61,035 nucleotides of DNA from an uncultured Acidobacteriia bacterium (lineage in GTDB: Bacteria > Acidobacteriota > Terriglobia > Bryobacterales > Bryobacteraceae): contig CAIVPR010000040.1 in the NCBI GenBank assembly GCA_903907865.1, positions 1 to 61,035 of the forward strand. Reading direction: 5' to 3'. The notes under the pieces were generated by a model. It did not search any database and had not been told where the DNA came from. It saw only the letters and a program-made list of their open reading frames with translations. This document shows positions 45,407 to 55,323 of this stretch, one piece after another. Both the position numbers and the translations under genes were made by a program. Position 1 is the stretch's first letter. Each line of letters begins with the position of its first letter.

Positions 45407-48400
45407 GCCCGTCCCGGATCTTCATCCTCAGGCCGGTGGCCACGTCATTGATGATGGCGGGCTTGGTGCTGGTTGGCGTGGTGGCGTTCCGGCAACTCCC
45501 GGTTTCCGCCCTGCCACAGGTCGACTACCCGACAATCCAGATCCAGACATTCTATCCGGGCGCGAGTCCCGAGGTGATGACCTCCTCGGTGACCGCGCCG
45601 CTGGAAAAACAGTTCGGCCAAGTGCCGGGCCTGAACCAGATGACCTCCATCAGTTCCTTCGGGAGCTCGGTCATCACGCTCCAGTTCGCGCTCGACCTGA
45701 ATATCGACATCGCCGAGCAGGACGTCCAGGCTGCCATCAACGCCGCCGGGAGTTTCCTGCCCCGCGATCTCCCGACGCCCCCGATTTACAGCAAGACCAA
45801 CCCGGCCGACGCCCCCGTCCTGACGGTGGCCATCACCTCCGACCAGATCCCGCTCTCCAAGGTGCAGGAGTTGGCCGAAACCCGCATGGCGCAGCGCATT
45901 TCGCAACTCCAGGGGGTCGGCCTCGTCAGCATCTCCGGCGGACAGCGTCCCGCAGTCCGGGTGCAAGCCAATCCGACCGCTCTCGCCTCGTACGGCCTGT
46001 CGATGGAGACGCTCCGCTCGGCCCTAGGCAGCGCCAATGTCAACGCCGCCAAAGGCAACTTCGACGGTGCCGACCAATCCTGGACAATCAACAACAACGA
46101 CCAGTTGCAATCCGGCCACGACTACGGCCCCATAGTCATCGCCTACCGCAACGGCGCGCCCGTCCGGTTGCGCGACGTCGCGACCGTTATCGACGGCGTT
46201 GAGAACACCCGGCAAGCCGCGTGGGTGAACAAGACCCCGGCCATCGTCCTCAATGTCCAGCGCCAACCGGGAACCAACATCATTGGCATCGTCGACACGA
46301 TCCAGAAGTTGCTGCCGCAGATTCAGGCCTCACTGCCGGAATCGGTCAAATTGCGCGTCATCACGGACCGCACCGTCACCATCCGCGCCTCGGTCGAGGA
46401 TGTGGAATTCACCCTCGTCCTGACCATCGCCCTCGTCGTGATGGTTATCTTCCTCTTCTTGCGGAGCATCTCCGCCACCATCATCCCCGGCATCGCGGTA
46501 CCGCTGTCCCTGATCGGCACGTTCGCGGCGATGTACATGCTGAACTACAGCCTCGACAACCTGACGCTGATGGCGCTCACGATTTCGACCGGCTTCGTGG
46601 TGGACGACGCCATCGTCATGGTCGAAAACATTTCGCGCTACATCGAGATGGGCGACACTCCCATGGAGGCGGCGCTGAAGGGCTCGGCGGAAATTGGTTT
46701 TACCATCGTTTCGTTGACCGTCTCGCTGATCGCGGTGCTGATTCCGTTGCTGTTCATGGCGGACATCGTTGGACGGCTCTTCCGTGAATTCGCGGTCACG
46801 CTGGCCATCACGATCATGCTCTCGGCGTTCGTGTCGCTGACGCTGACCCCGATGATGGCCGCCCGCATCCTCCGCCACCACCGTCCCGAAGACCAGGGCT
46901 GGTTCTACAAGGTTTCCGAACTCGGCTTCGTGAAATCCATCGCGGGCTACGGGGCCGTCCTGCGGGTCGTTCTCCGCAACCAGGTGCTGACGCTTTTGGT
47001 AGCGCTGGGAACCCTTGGACTGACGGTCTACATGTACGACATCGTCCCCAAGGGCTTCTTCCCTGTCCAGGACACGGGCGTGATCCTGGGTATTTCCCAG
47101 GCGGCGGAGAGCATCTCCTTCACCGCCATGGGCGAAATGCAGCAACGCCTCGTCAACGTGCTCATGAACGATCCCGCGGTGGAGAACGTCACCTCCTTCA
47201 TCGGCGTGGACGGCACCAACACGACGATGAACAGCGGCCGGATTCAGATCACCCTGAAGTCGCAGGAAGAACGGAAGATGAGCGCCGCCGACATCATCCA
47301 CCGGCTGCAACCCAAGGTGGACGAGGTCAACGGCATCCGCCTCTACCTCCAGCCGGTCCAGGACCTCACCGTGGAGGACCGGATCAGCCGCACGCAATAC
47401 CAATACGCGCTCGACGCACCGCAAAAAGAGGTCTTGGACGAGTGGATCCCGAAGATCCTGGAACGCCTCGCCAAGATTCCCGAACTACGCGACGTTGCCA
47501 GCGACCAGTTGAACAACGGCCTCGGACTCCGCGTGGAAATCGACCGCGACACGGCGGGACGCCTCGGCATCACGCCGCAAATGGTCGACGACACGCTTTA
47601 CGACGCTTTCGGCCAGCGCCAAGTCTCGACCATCTTCACCCAGGCCAACCAGTACCACGTGGTGCTCGAAGCGGCCAAGAACTTCCAGCAGAACGCCGAC
47701 GCACTCAAGGATCTCCGGGTGCAGATCGGGTCCGCGTCGCAAAATCTCGCGTCCACGGTGGCGCTTGCGGGTACGAACACGGCACTCACCGGAGCGGCCT
47801 CGCAGCCCCAGGCACCGCTGGGCTCGTTCACGAAGGTAACGCCCGTTCGCATCCCGCTCACGATCAACCACCAAGGCCAATTCCCGGTGGTGACGGTTTC
47901 ATTCAATTTGGCACCGAGCGCGTCGCTTGGCGCGGCGGTCCAACACATTCGGGAAGCGGTCAAGGAAATCGGAGTGCCGCAGAGCATCGAACCGACATTC
48001 CAAGGGACTGCGGCAGCCTTCGAAAAGTCGCTCGCCAGCGAGCCCATCCTGATCCTGGCCGCCATCGTGACGGTGTACATCGTGCTTGGCGTGCTCTACG
48101 AAAGCTACATCCACCCGGTGACGATTCTGTCCACCCTGCCGTCGGCCGGCGTCGGTGCAATCGCCGCGCTACTGCTTTTCAAAATGGATCTCGACGTGAT
48201 CGCGCTGATCGGCATCATCCTGCTCATCGGCATCGTCATGAAGAACGCCATCATGATGATCGACTTCGCACTGGAAGCCGAGCGCAATGAGGGCAAGGCC
48301 CCGCAGGACGCCATCTACCAAGCTTGCCTGTTGCGATTCCGGCCCATCATGATGACCACGATGGCCGCCCTGCTCGGCGCGGTTCCGCTGGCGACGGGGA

Positions 48401-48606
48401 CGGGCGTGGGTTCCGAACTCAGACGCCCCCTCGGTATCACGATCATCGGGGGCCTGCTGGTCAGCCAAGTGCTGACGCTTTTCACCACGCCGGTGATCTA
48501 TCTGTGGTTCGGCAGGATATCCCGGTTCCTGTCCCGCAACAAGTCTGCCGCCCCGGCGGGCCATCCGCTGCTTCCTGATGCCGCGTACTCGAAGGACCTT
48601 TCGTGA
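45403..48606 (+). CDS. RND efflux permease 1 (MdtB-like)
   Basis: A 1067-residue resistance-nodulation-division pump. It begins [22 protein letters not shown]4 holds the proton-relay aspartates in [19 protein letters not shown] (about 396-414). Two large periplasmic loops lie between TM1-2 and TM7-8, and the second half repeats the plan ([29 protein letters not shown]). Twelve helices are expected. Two consecutive permeases with one adaptor is the MdtABC arrangement, in which B and C form a heterotrimer. Start GTG overlaps the adaptor stop. Confidence 0.93.
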   Translation: MSPSRIFILRPVATSLMMAGLVLVGVVAFRQLPVSALPQVDYPTIQIQTFYPGASPEVMTSSVTAPLEKQFGQVPGLNQMTSISSFGSSVITLQFALDLNIDIAEQDVQAAINAAGSFLPRDLPTPPIYSKTNPADAPVLTVAITSDQIPLSKVQELAETRMAQRISQLQGVGLVSISGGQRPAVRVQANPTALASYGLSMETLRSALGSANVNAAKGNFDGADQSWTINNNDQLQSGHDYGPIVIAYRNGAPVRLRDVATVIDGVENTRQAAWVNKTPAIVLNVQRQPGTNIIGIVDTIQKLLPQIQASLPESVKLRVITDRTVTIRASVEDVEFTLVLTIALVVMVIFLFLRSISATIIPGIAVPLSLIGTFAAMYMLNYSLDNLTLMALTISTGFVVDDAIVMVENISRYIEMGDTPMEAALKGSAEIGFTIVSLTVSLIAVLIPLLFMADIVGRLFREFAVTLAITIMLSAFVSLTLTPMMAARILRHHRPEDQGWFYKVSELGFVKSIAGYGAVLRVVLRNQVLTLLVALGTLGLTVYMYDIVPKGFFPVQDTGVILGISQAAESISFTAMGEMQQRLVNVLMNDPAVENVTSFIGVDGTNTTMNSGRIQITLKSQEERKMSAADIIHRLQPKVDEVNGIRLYLQPVQDLTVEDRISRTQYQYALDAPQKEVLDEWIPKILERLAKIPELRDVASDQLNNGLGLRVEIDRDTAGRLGITPQMVDDTLYDAFGQRQVSTIFTQANQYHVVLEAAKNFQQNADALKDLRVQIGSASQNLASTVALAGTNTALTGAASQPQAPLGSFTKVTPVRIPLTINHQGQFPVVTVSFNLAPSASLGAAVQHIREAVKEIGVPQSIEPTFQGTAAAFEKSLASEPILILAAIVTVYIVLGVLYESYIHPVTILSTLPSAGVGAIAALLLFKMDLDVIALIGIILLIGIVMKNAIMMIDFALEAERNEGKAPQDAIYQACLLRFRPIMMTTMAALLGAVPLATGTGVGSELRRPLGITIIGGLLVSQVLTLFTTPVIYLWFGRISRFLSRNKSAAPAGHPLLPDAAYSKDLS

Positions 48607-48619
48607 GTGGGAGAGCACA

Positions 48620-51600
48620 ATGAGCCTATCGACTCCGTTCATTAAGCGACCGGTTGCAACAACGCTGATGACTTTCGCCATGACCTTGGCGGGAGGCATC
48701 GCGTATACACAGTTGCCCGTTTCGCCGATTCCGCAGGTCGATTTCCCGACCATCTTCGTGAGCGCCTCGCTGCCCGGCGGCAGTCCCGAGGTCATGGCGG
48801 CTTCCGTTGCGACACCACTCGAAAAGCAGTTGACCCGCATCGCCGGCGTCACCGAGATGACGTCGAACAGCTCCCTCGGCTCGGCGAGCGTCATCCTCCA
48901 ATTCGACCTCAACCGCGACATCAATGCGGCCGCGCACGACGTCCAGGCGGCCCTCAACGCAGCCCAAGGCAACCTGCCGGCCAACCTGCCGACGAATCCC
49001 CGCTACCGCAAGGTCAATCCGTCCGACCAGCCCATCCTGATCATCTCGATGCAGTCGGAAGTGGTTCCAATCCCCGTCCTGTACGACATGGCGTCGTCGG
49101 TTCTGGCCCAGAAGCTGGCCCAGGTCAAGGGCGTGGGACAGGTCTCCGTGACCGGCAGTTCCCTGCCAGCCGTCCGAGTTGAATTGAATCCGCAGCCGGT
49201 CTCCCGCTACAACTTCGGCCTCGACCAGATCGCCGGCTTCCTGGCGAGTGCCAACGCGAACAAGCCCAAGGGCTCGATCTCTAACGACTTGGTCTCGATG
49301 CAGCTCCAGACAACGGACCAGTTGCTCTCCGCAAAGGACTACCGGGACCTTGTCGTCACGTACCGGAACGGTGCTCCCATCCGGCTTTCAGACCTCGGGC
49401 GGGTCACGGATTCGGTCGAAGATGTCCGCAACCTCGGCTTGGCAAACGGCAAACCGGCGGTTCTGATCATGGTGACGAGGCAGCCAAACGCCAACATCAT
49501 CGAGACGGCCGACCGCGTCCGGGCCGTGCTGCCCCAATTCGAAGCCTCCCTGCCCCCCACCGTCAAGCTGCACGTCGACAACGACCGCACAAACACCATC
49601 CGCTCATCGATTGTCGAGGCCCAGAGCGCCATGGCGATCTCGATCCTGCTTGTGGTGGTGGTGGTCTTCGTATTCCTGCGCGACGGCTGGGCGACTTTCA
49701 TTCCCAGCGTAGCCGTTCCGGTATCGCTCGTCAGTACGTACGCAGTGATGTACATGCTGAACTACACGCTGGACAACCTATCTTTGATGGCCCTGACGAT
49801 CGCGACCGGATTCGTGGTTGACGACGCGATCGTTGTGATCGAGAACATCACCCGCTATATCGAAGCGGGGATGGACCCGATGGAGGCGTCCCTCAAAGGC
49901 GCGGCCGAGATCGGCTTCACCGTTGTCTCGATGAGCGTGTCCCTGATCGCCGTGTTCATACCGATCCTGCTGATGGGCGGCATTGTGGGGCGCCTGTTCC
50001 GCGAATTCGCCGTCGTCCTGACAGCCGCTATCGTGATTTCGCTGGTTGTTTCGTTGACGCTGACGCCGATGATGTGCTCCCGCCTCCTGAAAGTGAAGCA
50101 CACACACGGTCGCATGTACATGGCCAGCGAGCGGTTCTTCCAGTGGATCCTCTCCACCTACGCCGAGGCCCTGAAGGTGGTCCTGCGGCACCCCGCCATG
50201 ACGATGATCGTGATGTTGCTCACGGTCGGGGTAAACGTCTACCTCTACATCAAGGTTCCCAAGGGATTCTTCCCGCAGCAGGACACCGGTCGCATCATGG
50301 GCGGCGTGCAGGGTCAGCAGCACATTTCCTTCGCCGCCTTGGCGGAGAAGACCCGGTATTTTGAAGCCATCGTGCGTGCCGACCCGGATGTCGATTCGGT
50401 CGACGCCTCTCTGGGCAGCGGCGGCGGGCGCGGCGGCGGCGGCGGCAATTCGGCACAGATCTTCTGCCAGTTGAAGCCGCTGGGAGTTAGAACAGCCACC
50501 GCGGACGAAATCATCAGCCGCATCCGGCGCAAGTCCGGCAACATGCCCGGGGCCAACCTGTTCATGCAATCGGCCCAGGATTTCCGGATCGGCGGGCGTA
50601 TGTCAAACGCCCAATACCAGTACACGCTGCAATCGCAGGAACTGTCGCAGTTGGCCGAATGGGGCCCGAAGGTGATGCGCCGGCTCCAGCAGCTGGAAGG
50701 TATTACGGATGTGAGTTCGGACCAGCAGAATTCCGGCCTCTCCGAATACGTCAAGATTGATCGCGACACCGCTTCCCGACTTGGTTTGACCGCGCAGGCT
50801 GTAGACACGGCCCTGTACAGTTCCTTCGGCCAGCGGCAGGTGTCGACGATGTACAAATCGATCAACCAGTACCACGTGGTGCTGGCGCTTGACCAGAAGT
50901 GGTGGTCCAGCCCCGAAATCCTGAACAAGGTGTACGTGCAGACCCCGCGCGGCGTCGAAGTTCCAGTGTCGTCCTTTGCGACCTGGAAGGAGGGCATCAC
51001 CCCCCTTTCGCTGCCGCACCAGGGTCAATTCCCGGCAACCACGATCTCTTTCAACCTGCAGGATGGTGTGGCGCTTTCCGACGCCGTTCTTTCGATCCAC
51101 AAGGCGGAAATCGAAATGGGTCTGCCCACCAGCATCACCGGCAAGTTCGCGGGCACGGCGCAGGCCTATCAGGATTCGCTGTCCAGCCAGCCTGTGTTGA
51201 TCCTGACCGCGCTGCTGGCCGTTTACATCGTGCTGGGCATGCTCTATGAGAGCTTGGTGCATCCGTTGACGATCATCTCGACACTGCCTTCCGCAGGCGT
51301 CGGAGCTCTGATCGCCCTGGTGCTGTTCCGAACGGAACTGACCATCATCGCGTTGATCGCGATCATCCTGCTCATCGGCATCGTGAAGAAGAATGCGATC
51401 ATGATGATCGACTTCGCCCTCCAAGCCGAACGCACGATGGGGATGAATTCGCACGATGCCATTTACGAGGCCTGCCTGCTCCGCTTCCGGCCGATTCTGA
51501 TGACCACGCTGTGCGCCCTTTTGGGAGGCCTTCCGTTGGCATTGGGCACGGGCACGGGCGCGGAACTCCGCCGCCCGCTGGGCATCGCCATCGTCGGCGG

Positions 51601-51763
51601 CCTGATCGTCAGCCAGATGCTGACGCTGTTCACGACTCCGGTCATCTATCTCTCGCTCGACCGTCTGCGCGTCCGCCTGACCCGGAAGGGGAAGCGCGTG
51701 GATTCCTTTAGCCATCGCCCCGGCTTCCTGACGCCCGGCGGTTTGGCGGAGAGCGCCGACTAG
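48620..51763 (+). CDS. RND efflux permease 2 (MdtC-like)
   Basis: A 1047-residue RND pump similar to its upstream neighbour. It begins TPFIKRPVATTLMTFAMTLAGG. The TM4 aspartates are in [21 protein letters not shown] (about 396-416), with HAE1-type [29 protein letters not shown] in the C-half. A Gly-rich loop (GSGGGRGGGGGNS) sits near residue 600. I start at the ATG at 48620, 13 nt after the first permease; the longer frame from 48578 overlaps that gene. Substrates are unknown: drugs, bile salts or metals are possible. Confidence 0.93.
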   Translation: MSLSTPFIKRPVATTLMTFAMTLAGGIAYTQLPVSPIPQVDFPTIFVSASLPGGSPEVMAASVATPLEKQLTRIAGVTEMTSNSSLGSASVILQFDLNRDINAAAHDVQAALNAAQGNLPANLPTNPRYRKVNPSDQPILIISMQSEVVPIPVLYDMASSVLAQKLAQVKGVGQVSVTGSSLPAVRVELNPQPVSRYNFGLDQIAGFLASANANKPKGSISNDLVSMQLQTTDQLLSAKDYRDLVVTYRNGAPIRLSDLGRVTDSVEDVRNLGLANGKPAVLIMVTRQPNANIIETADRVRAVLPQFEASLPPTVKLHVDNDRTNTIRSSIVEAQSAMAISILLVVVVVFVFLRDGWATFIPSVAVPVSLVSTYAVMYMLNYTLDNLSLMALTIATGFVVDDAIVVIENITRYIEAGMDPMEASLKGAAEIGFTVVSMSVSLIAVFIPILLMGGIVGRLFREFAVVLTAAIVISLVVSLTLTPMMCSRLLKVKHTHGRMYMASERFFQWILSTYAEALKVVLRHPAMTMIVMLLTVGVNVYLYIKVPKGFFPQQDTGRIMGGVQGQQHISFAALAEKTRYFEAIVRADPDVDSVDASLGSGGGRGGGGGNSAQIFCQLKPLGVRTATADEIISRIRRKSGNMPGANLFMQSAQDFRIGGRMSNAQYQYTLQSQELSQLAEWGPKVMRRLQQLEGITDVSSDQQNSGLSEYVKIDRDTASRLGLTAQAVDTALYSSFGQRQVSTMYKSINQYHVVLALDQKWWSSPEILNKVYVQTPRGVEVPVSSFATWKEGITPLSLPHQGQFPATTISFNLQDGVALSDAVLSIHKAEIEMGLPTSITGKFAGTAQAYQDSLSSQPVLILTALLAVYIVLGMLYESLVHPLTIISTLPSAGVGALIALVLFRTELTIIALIAIILLIGIVKKNAIMMIDFALQAERTMGMNSHDAIYEACLLRFRPILMTTLCALLGGLPLALGTGTGAELRRPLGIAIVGGLIVSQMLTLFTTPVIYLSLDRLRVRLTRKGKRVDSFSHRPGFLTPGGLAESAD

Positions 51764-51800
51764 CTTGGACCAATTCCAGATCCGCGACAACCAAAACAAC

Positions 51801-53294
51801 ATGATGAGGCGCGCCGCACTCGCATCCCTATCCTTCCTGCTCTGCTCGTCCTGTTACGTGGGCCGGGAATACGTCAAGCCTGCAGTCCCGCCACCTCCGG
51901 CCTTCAAGGAGTTGACGGGCAGCGATGAATGGAAGACCGCCAATCCCAGCGACGAACTGTTGAAGGGCAAGTGGTGGGAGGTCTTCGACGATCCCCAACT
52001 CAACAAGCTGGAGGAACTGGTCGCCGCTGGCAACTTCAACGTCCAGCAGGCCGAAGCCCAGTTCCGCCAAGCGCGCGCGGCGGCAATTGCCAGCCACTCC
52101 GGCTTCTACCCGACCGTGACGGCGACGCCCTCCATCAACCAGGCCGACCGTGGCTCTGGCGCTGGCGGCAGGGGATTTTCCTCCACGTTCTCGGCACCTT
52201 TCGGCGCGACTTGGGAGGCCGATGTCTGGGGCCGGATCCGGATGGTCAACGAAAGCTCGCAGACCACGGCCCAGGTGTTCGCCGCGGACATCGAGAACCT
52301 GAGGCTCAGCCTGCAGGGCACGCTGGCGGTGGACTATTTCAACCTGCTGGCGGCGGACATGCAGCTGGATCTGTTGAACGACACCATCGCGGCGTATCAG
52401 AAGTTCCTCACTCTGACGATGAACCGGTTCAACGGGGGCGTAGCCTCGAAAGCTGATGTCACGCTGGCTCAGTCACAGCTGTTCACCGCCCAAGCGCAGG
52501 CCACGGACCTTGCGGTAAACCGGAACATTCTGGAGCATGCCATCGCCGTCCTGACCGGCCAGCCGCCAGCCGCGCTATCCATCGCGCGGGGAAAGATCAA
52601 AGCGGTTCCGCCCCAGATTCCGGTCGCCGTTCCGTCCAAGTTGTTGGAGCGGAGACCCGACATCGCGGCACAGGAACGCCTGGTGGCGGTCGCCAATTTG
52701 AACATCGGCCTGCAGAAGGTCGCGTTCTATCCTACGATCACGCTCTCGGCGACCACCGGCTTGACGAGCCCGAACCTGCAGAACCTGTTGACCTGGGCCA
52801 GCCGCGTCTGGTCCGCCGGACCGTCGGCATCGCAGACCCTTTTCGATTTCGGACGCCGCGACGCCCAGATGCTCCAAGTGTTGGCGGCCTACGATTCCAC
52901 GGTCAGCATCTACCGCCAGCTCGTCCTCACCGCCTTCCAGCAGGTTGAGGACAACATGTCGACGCTGCGTGTCTTGGCCTTGGAGGCCGACCAGCAGGCC
53001 AGGGCGGTTGCGGCATCGGAACAGGCCCTCCAGCTCGAGACGGAGCGCTACAAGGCGGGTACCGACTCGTACCTGAACGTCATCACGACTCAGACCATTA
53101 CGCTCACCAACGAGCGTGCGGCGGTTACGCTATTGCAGCGCCGCATGACGGCCGCGGTGAACTTGATCCTGGCGTTGGGCGGCGGCTGGGACACGTCGGC
53201 CATGCCGACCAAGGACCAGATCAAGGCACCCGAAATGGGCGATCCCAACAACCACACGATCGCCCAGCCGGTCGTGAAATCGGCCACCAACTAG
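51801..53294 (+). CDS. Outer-membrane efflux lipoprotein (NodT/TolC-type)
   Basis: A 497-residue outer-membrane channel of the NodT lipoprotein group. Leader MMRRAALASLSFLLCSSCYVG with a lipobox-like LCSSC, then YVKPAVPPPPAFKEL and two repeated TolC-type units: WWEVFDDPQLNKLEELVAAGNFNVQQAEAQ and LLERRPDIAAQERLVAVANLNIGLQK. It completes the tripartite pump. The ATG at 51801 gives the lipoprotein leader; the TTG at 51765 would add 12 polar residues before it. Confidence 0.9.
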   Translation: MMRRAALASLSFLLCSSCYVGREYVKPAVPPPPAFKELTGSDEWKTANPSDELLKGKWWEVFDDPQLNKLEELVAAGNFNVQQAEAQFRQARAAAIASHSGFYPTVTATPSINQADRGSGAGGRGFSSTFSAPFGATWEADVWGRIRMVNESSQTTAQVFAADIENLRLSLQGTLAVDYFNLLAADMQLDLLNDTIAAYQKFLTLTMNRFNGGVASKADVTLAQSQLFTAQAQATDLAVNRNILEHAIAVLTGQPPAALSIARGKIKAVPPQIPVAVPSKLLERRPDIAAQERLVAVANLNIGLQKVAFYPTITLSATTGLTSPNLQNLLTWASRVWSAGPSASQTLFDFGRRDAQMLQVLAAYDSTVSIYRQLVLTAFQQVEDNMSTLRVLALEADQQARAVAASEQALQLETERYKAGTDSYLNVITTQTITLTNERAAVTLLQRRMTAAVNLILALGGGWDTSAMPTKDQIKAPEMGDPNNHTIAQPVVKSATN

Positions 53295-53326
53295 GGCTGT
53301 GGCCATGTTGGTACGCTAACAGGTTG

Positions 53327-53908
53327 ATGGCGGAACCGGATCAAGACGTCACACGACTCTTGGGGGATTGGCGGGCGGGCGACCAAGCTGCGATGGACAA
53401 GATCATGCCCATCGTACAGCAGGAGTTGCGCCGTGTCGCGGCGGCATATTTGCGGCGCGAGCGCTCCGACCACACCCTGCAGCCGACGGCCCTTATCAAC
53501 GAGGCCTATATCCGGCTGATGGACCAAAGTTCGCCCACGTTTGAGAACCGGGCGCACTTCTATGGCATCGCAGCCCAGATCATGCGCCAGATCTTGGTGG
53601 ACTTCGCCCGCAAACGCCTGTCGGCCAAGCGCGGGTCAGGCAACCGCGAGGCGCTCGACCCGGCGATTGCGGATAGCTACAGGCAGTCCGAGGAAGTCAT
53701 CGCGGTGCACCAGGCGCTTGACCGCCTTGCGGCGTTTGACGCCCACAAGGCGCGGACGATGGAGCTGCGGCATTTTGGGGGACTGGCGCTTGAGGAAATC
53801 GCCGAGGCCACGGGGCGCAGCTTGTCGAGCGTGAAGCGGGACCTGCAGTTGGCTGGCGCGTGGCTGCGGCGCGAACTGGGCGGAGCAAGTCCCGTTGGCG
53901 CCTCCTAG
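53327..53908 (+). CDS. ECF-type sigma factor (TIGR02999-like)
   Basis: A 193-residue RNA polymerase sigma-70 family factor. Region 2 spans VTRLLGDWRAGDQAAMDKI to HFYGIAAQIMRQILVDFARKR, with TLQPTALINEAYIRLMD typical of the Acidobacteria/Planctomycetes TIGR02999 group. Region 4 is LRHFGGLALEEIAEATGRSLSSVKRDLQLAGAWL, the DNA-binding helix-turn-helix. These factors are usually followed by a Ser/Thr kinase gene; none is present here and the gene stands alone. ATG at 53327; a TTG one codon earlier is possible. Confidence 0.9.
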   Translation: MAEPDQDVTRLLGDWRAGDQAAMDKIMPIVQQELRRVAAAYLRRERSDHTLQPTALINEAYIRLMDQSSPTFENRAHFYGIAAQIMRQILVDFARKRLSAKRGSGNREALDPAIADSYRQSEEVIAVHQALDRLAAFDAHKARTMELRHFGGLALEEIAEATGRSLSSVKRDLQLAGAWLRRELGGASPVGAS

Positions 53909-54194
53909 CCTGTGGAAAAATCTTTGGATCCCGTGAGCTTTTTCGCTGGCGGATTGCGCACTACTCATTAGAAGACGGGACAAAAAGAAACGGAGTCCGA
54001 CACGCTTCCGGGAATTTCGGGGCACTGCGCATGCAGGGTGACCACGGAACGGCGGGTATCCGACAGAATCATGAGCCGGGAGCAACTCCTCCGCGTACCC
54101 GGCTCGTCCCCTACCCTATCCCGCCATGGGCAGAAGACCTTCGCAAGTCCCTGCGGCATCGATTCGGTTTCCATTTGTAAAGTACAATTGCATC

Positions 54195-54512
54195 ATGGTG
54201 TTGCCAGCCGCTTTCGTCAGACAATCGGAACTTGCGAAGGAAATAGACCACGTACGGCAGGGGCTGCGTCCCGAGATCGTTGACCTCCGTTACAGCTTGG
54301 GCGAAGACCATACGGGAGATCCGTCGATCTTCTTCGACATTGTCCTGCCAGACAATGCGATCGACAACGACCCGACGCTCAGGCGGTCCCGGCACCTTCA
54401 AGATGATATCGAGCAAGCCCTCCGACCTCTGGAGAATTGGGGTGTGCTGCCCTATTGCACCTTCGTCCTCCTTTCGCACGATGTCGCGTTCCGCGAGAAA
54501 AAGGTGGCTTGA
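54195..54512 (+). CDS. Small protein paired with a HEPN gene (probable toxin-antitoxin partner)
   Basis: A 105-residue soluble protein: a helical start (FVRQSELAKEIDHVRQGLRP), then beta strands (IVDLRYSLGEDHTGDPSIFF, DIVLPDNAIDNDPTLR) and a helix, ending YCTFVLLSHDVAFREKKVA. I do not know its fold for sure; the GDPSIFF and a late FVLLS pattern recall small proteins that sit directly upstream of HEPN genes in many bacteria. The ATG at 54195 follows an AT-rich stretch. Only 3 nt separate it from the next gene. Confidence 0.65.
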   Translation: MVLPAAFVRQSELAKEIDHVRQGLRPEIVDLRYSLGEDHTGDPSIFFDIVLPDNAIDNDPTLRRSRHLQDDIEQALRPLENWGVLPYCTFVLLSHDVAFREKKVA

Positions 54513-54515
54513 GCT

Positions 54516-55010
54516 TTGGCACATGCGGACGAGCTCTTGACCCTGGCGCAGCACTTGGCGGAGTTCCCGGTACCCGGAGCCGAGCAGGCGTCGCTCCGTC
54601 GCGCAGTTTCAACAGCGTACTATGCTCTTTTCCATTTGCTGATCTCAGAGGCCACACGGAACTGGGAGAAGCCGGAGTTCCGGCATGACTTGGGGCGTGT
54701 CTTCGAGCACGGAAAGATGAAGAGCGCGTCGTCCGAGCTGCGGTCCCGATTAGACAGCGAACTGGCTGCGGCTTCGGCGAATAGTCCAGCAAGGGCTGCC
54801 CTGGCGTCCCTGCGTCGAGTGGCGGCCGCGTTCATCGATCTGCAGTACAAGCGGAACCAGGCGGACTACAACACCGGATACACTTGGACCCCGGAAGATG
54901 TTTCGTTGCGTGTCCGAGATGCGACGGAGGCCTTCGCAAGCTGGCGCGCGATTCGAGATGAACACGCAGCCCAAGCCTATCTGGTAGCGCTCCTCGGCAA
55001 GCGACCCTAA
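54516..55010 (+). CDS. HEPN-domain protein
   Basis: A 164-residue helical protein of the HEPN superfamily. LLTLAQHLAEFPVPGAEQASL leads to RRAVSTAYYALFHLLISEA, a strong HEPN helix pattern. The usual RxxxxH is not complete; YKRNQADYNTG occupies that position (R then D-Y). HEPN proteins are often RNase toxins silenced by a small partner, and the 105-residue gene 3 nt upstream fits that place. It starts at TTG with a conserved N-terminus. Confidence 0.75.
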   Translation: MAHADELLTLAQHLAEFPVPGAEQASLRRAVSTAYYALFHLLISEATRNWEKPEFRHDLGRVFEHGKMKSASSELRSRLDSELAAASANSPARAALASLRRVAAAFIDLQYKRNQADYNTGYTWTPEDVSLRVRDATEAFASWRAIRDEHAAQAYLVALLGKRP

Positions 55011-55323
55011 GGGCCGCAGCCCATCCGCTACCGGTTCCCCTTTTCCGCCGCGCCACACTCAAGAACTCCAGCCGACTCAGCTATAGGAGGCCGGTACACC
55101 GAGGACACCGGACACCTCTGTATTATATCTTTGTCAGCTCCAGCCTACTGATTCCAGTGTTCTCAGCGCCCCTGCACTTCGTCCGCAGAGCCGAACAGAC
55201 GACTGGTAGCGTAATCTACCCGCTACCGTCAACTGGCGACAAGGACAGCGCATATGGCACGCATTTATCCACACTACAAGACTGGATCTTGATTAACCAT
55301 TATATTTTGCATATGCTCACTAC
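55011..55323. other. Intergenic region before the PEP-CTERM-like gene
   Basis: 313 nt without an intact gene. The last 80 nt are AT-rich and contain the promoter-like pair listed separately. A short open frame at 55157-55363 has no family resemblance. Nothing else is recognised. Confidence 0.5.
55289..55317 (+). promoter_or_regulatory. Possible sigma-70 promoter, perhaps for a leaderless transcript
   Basis: ttgatt at 55289-55294 and tatgct at 55312-55317 are spaced by 17 nt, each with four of six consensus bases. The ATG of the PEP-CTERM-like gene is only 6 nt after the -10 box and has no ribosome binding site, so transcription could begin at or near the start codon. The match is weak and the region is AT-rich. 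Confidence 0.28.
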
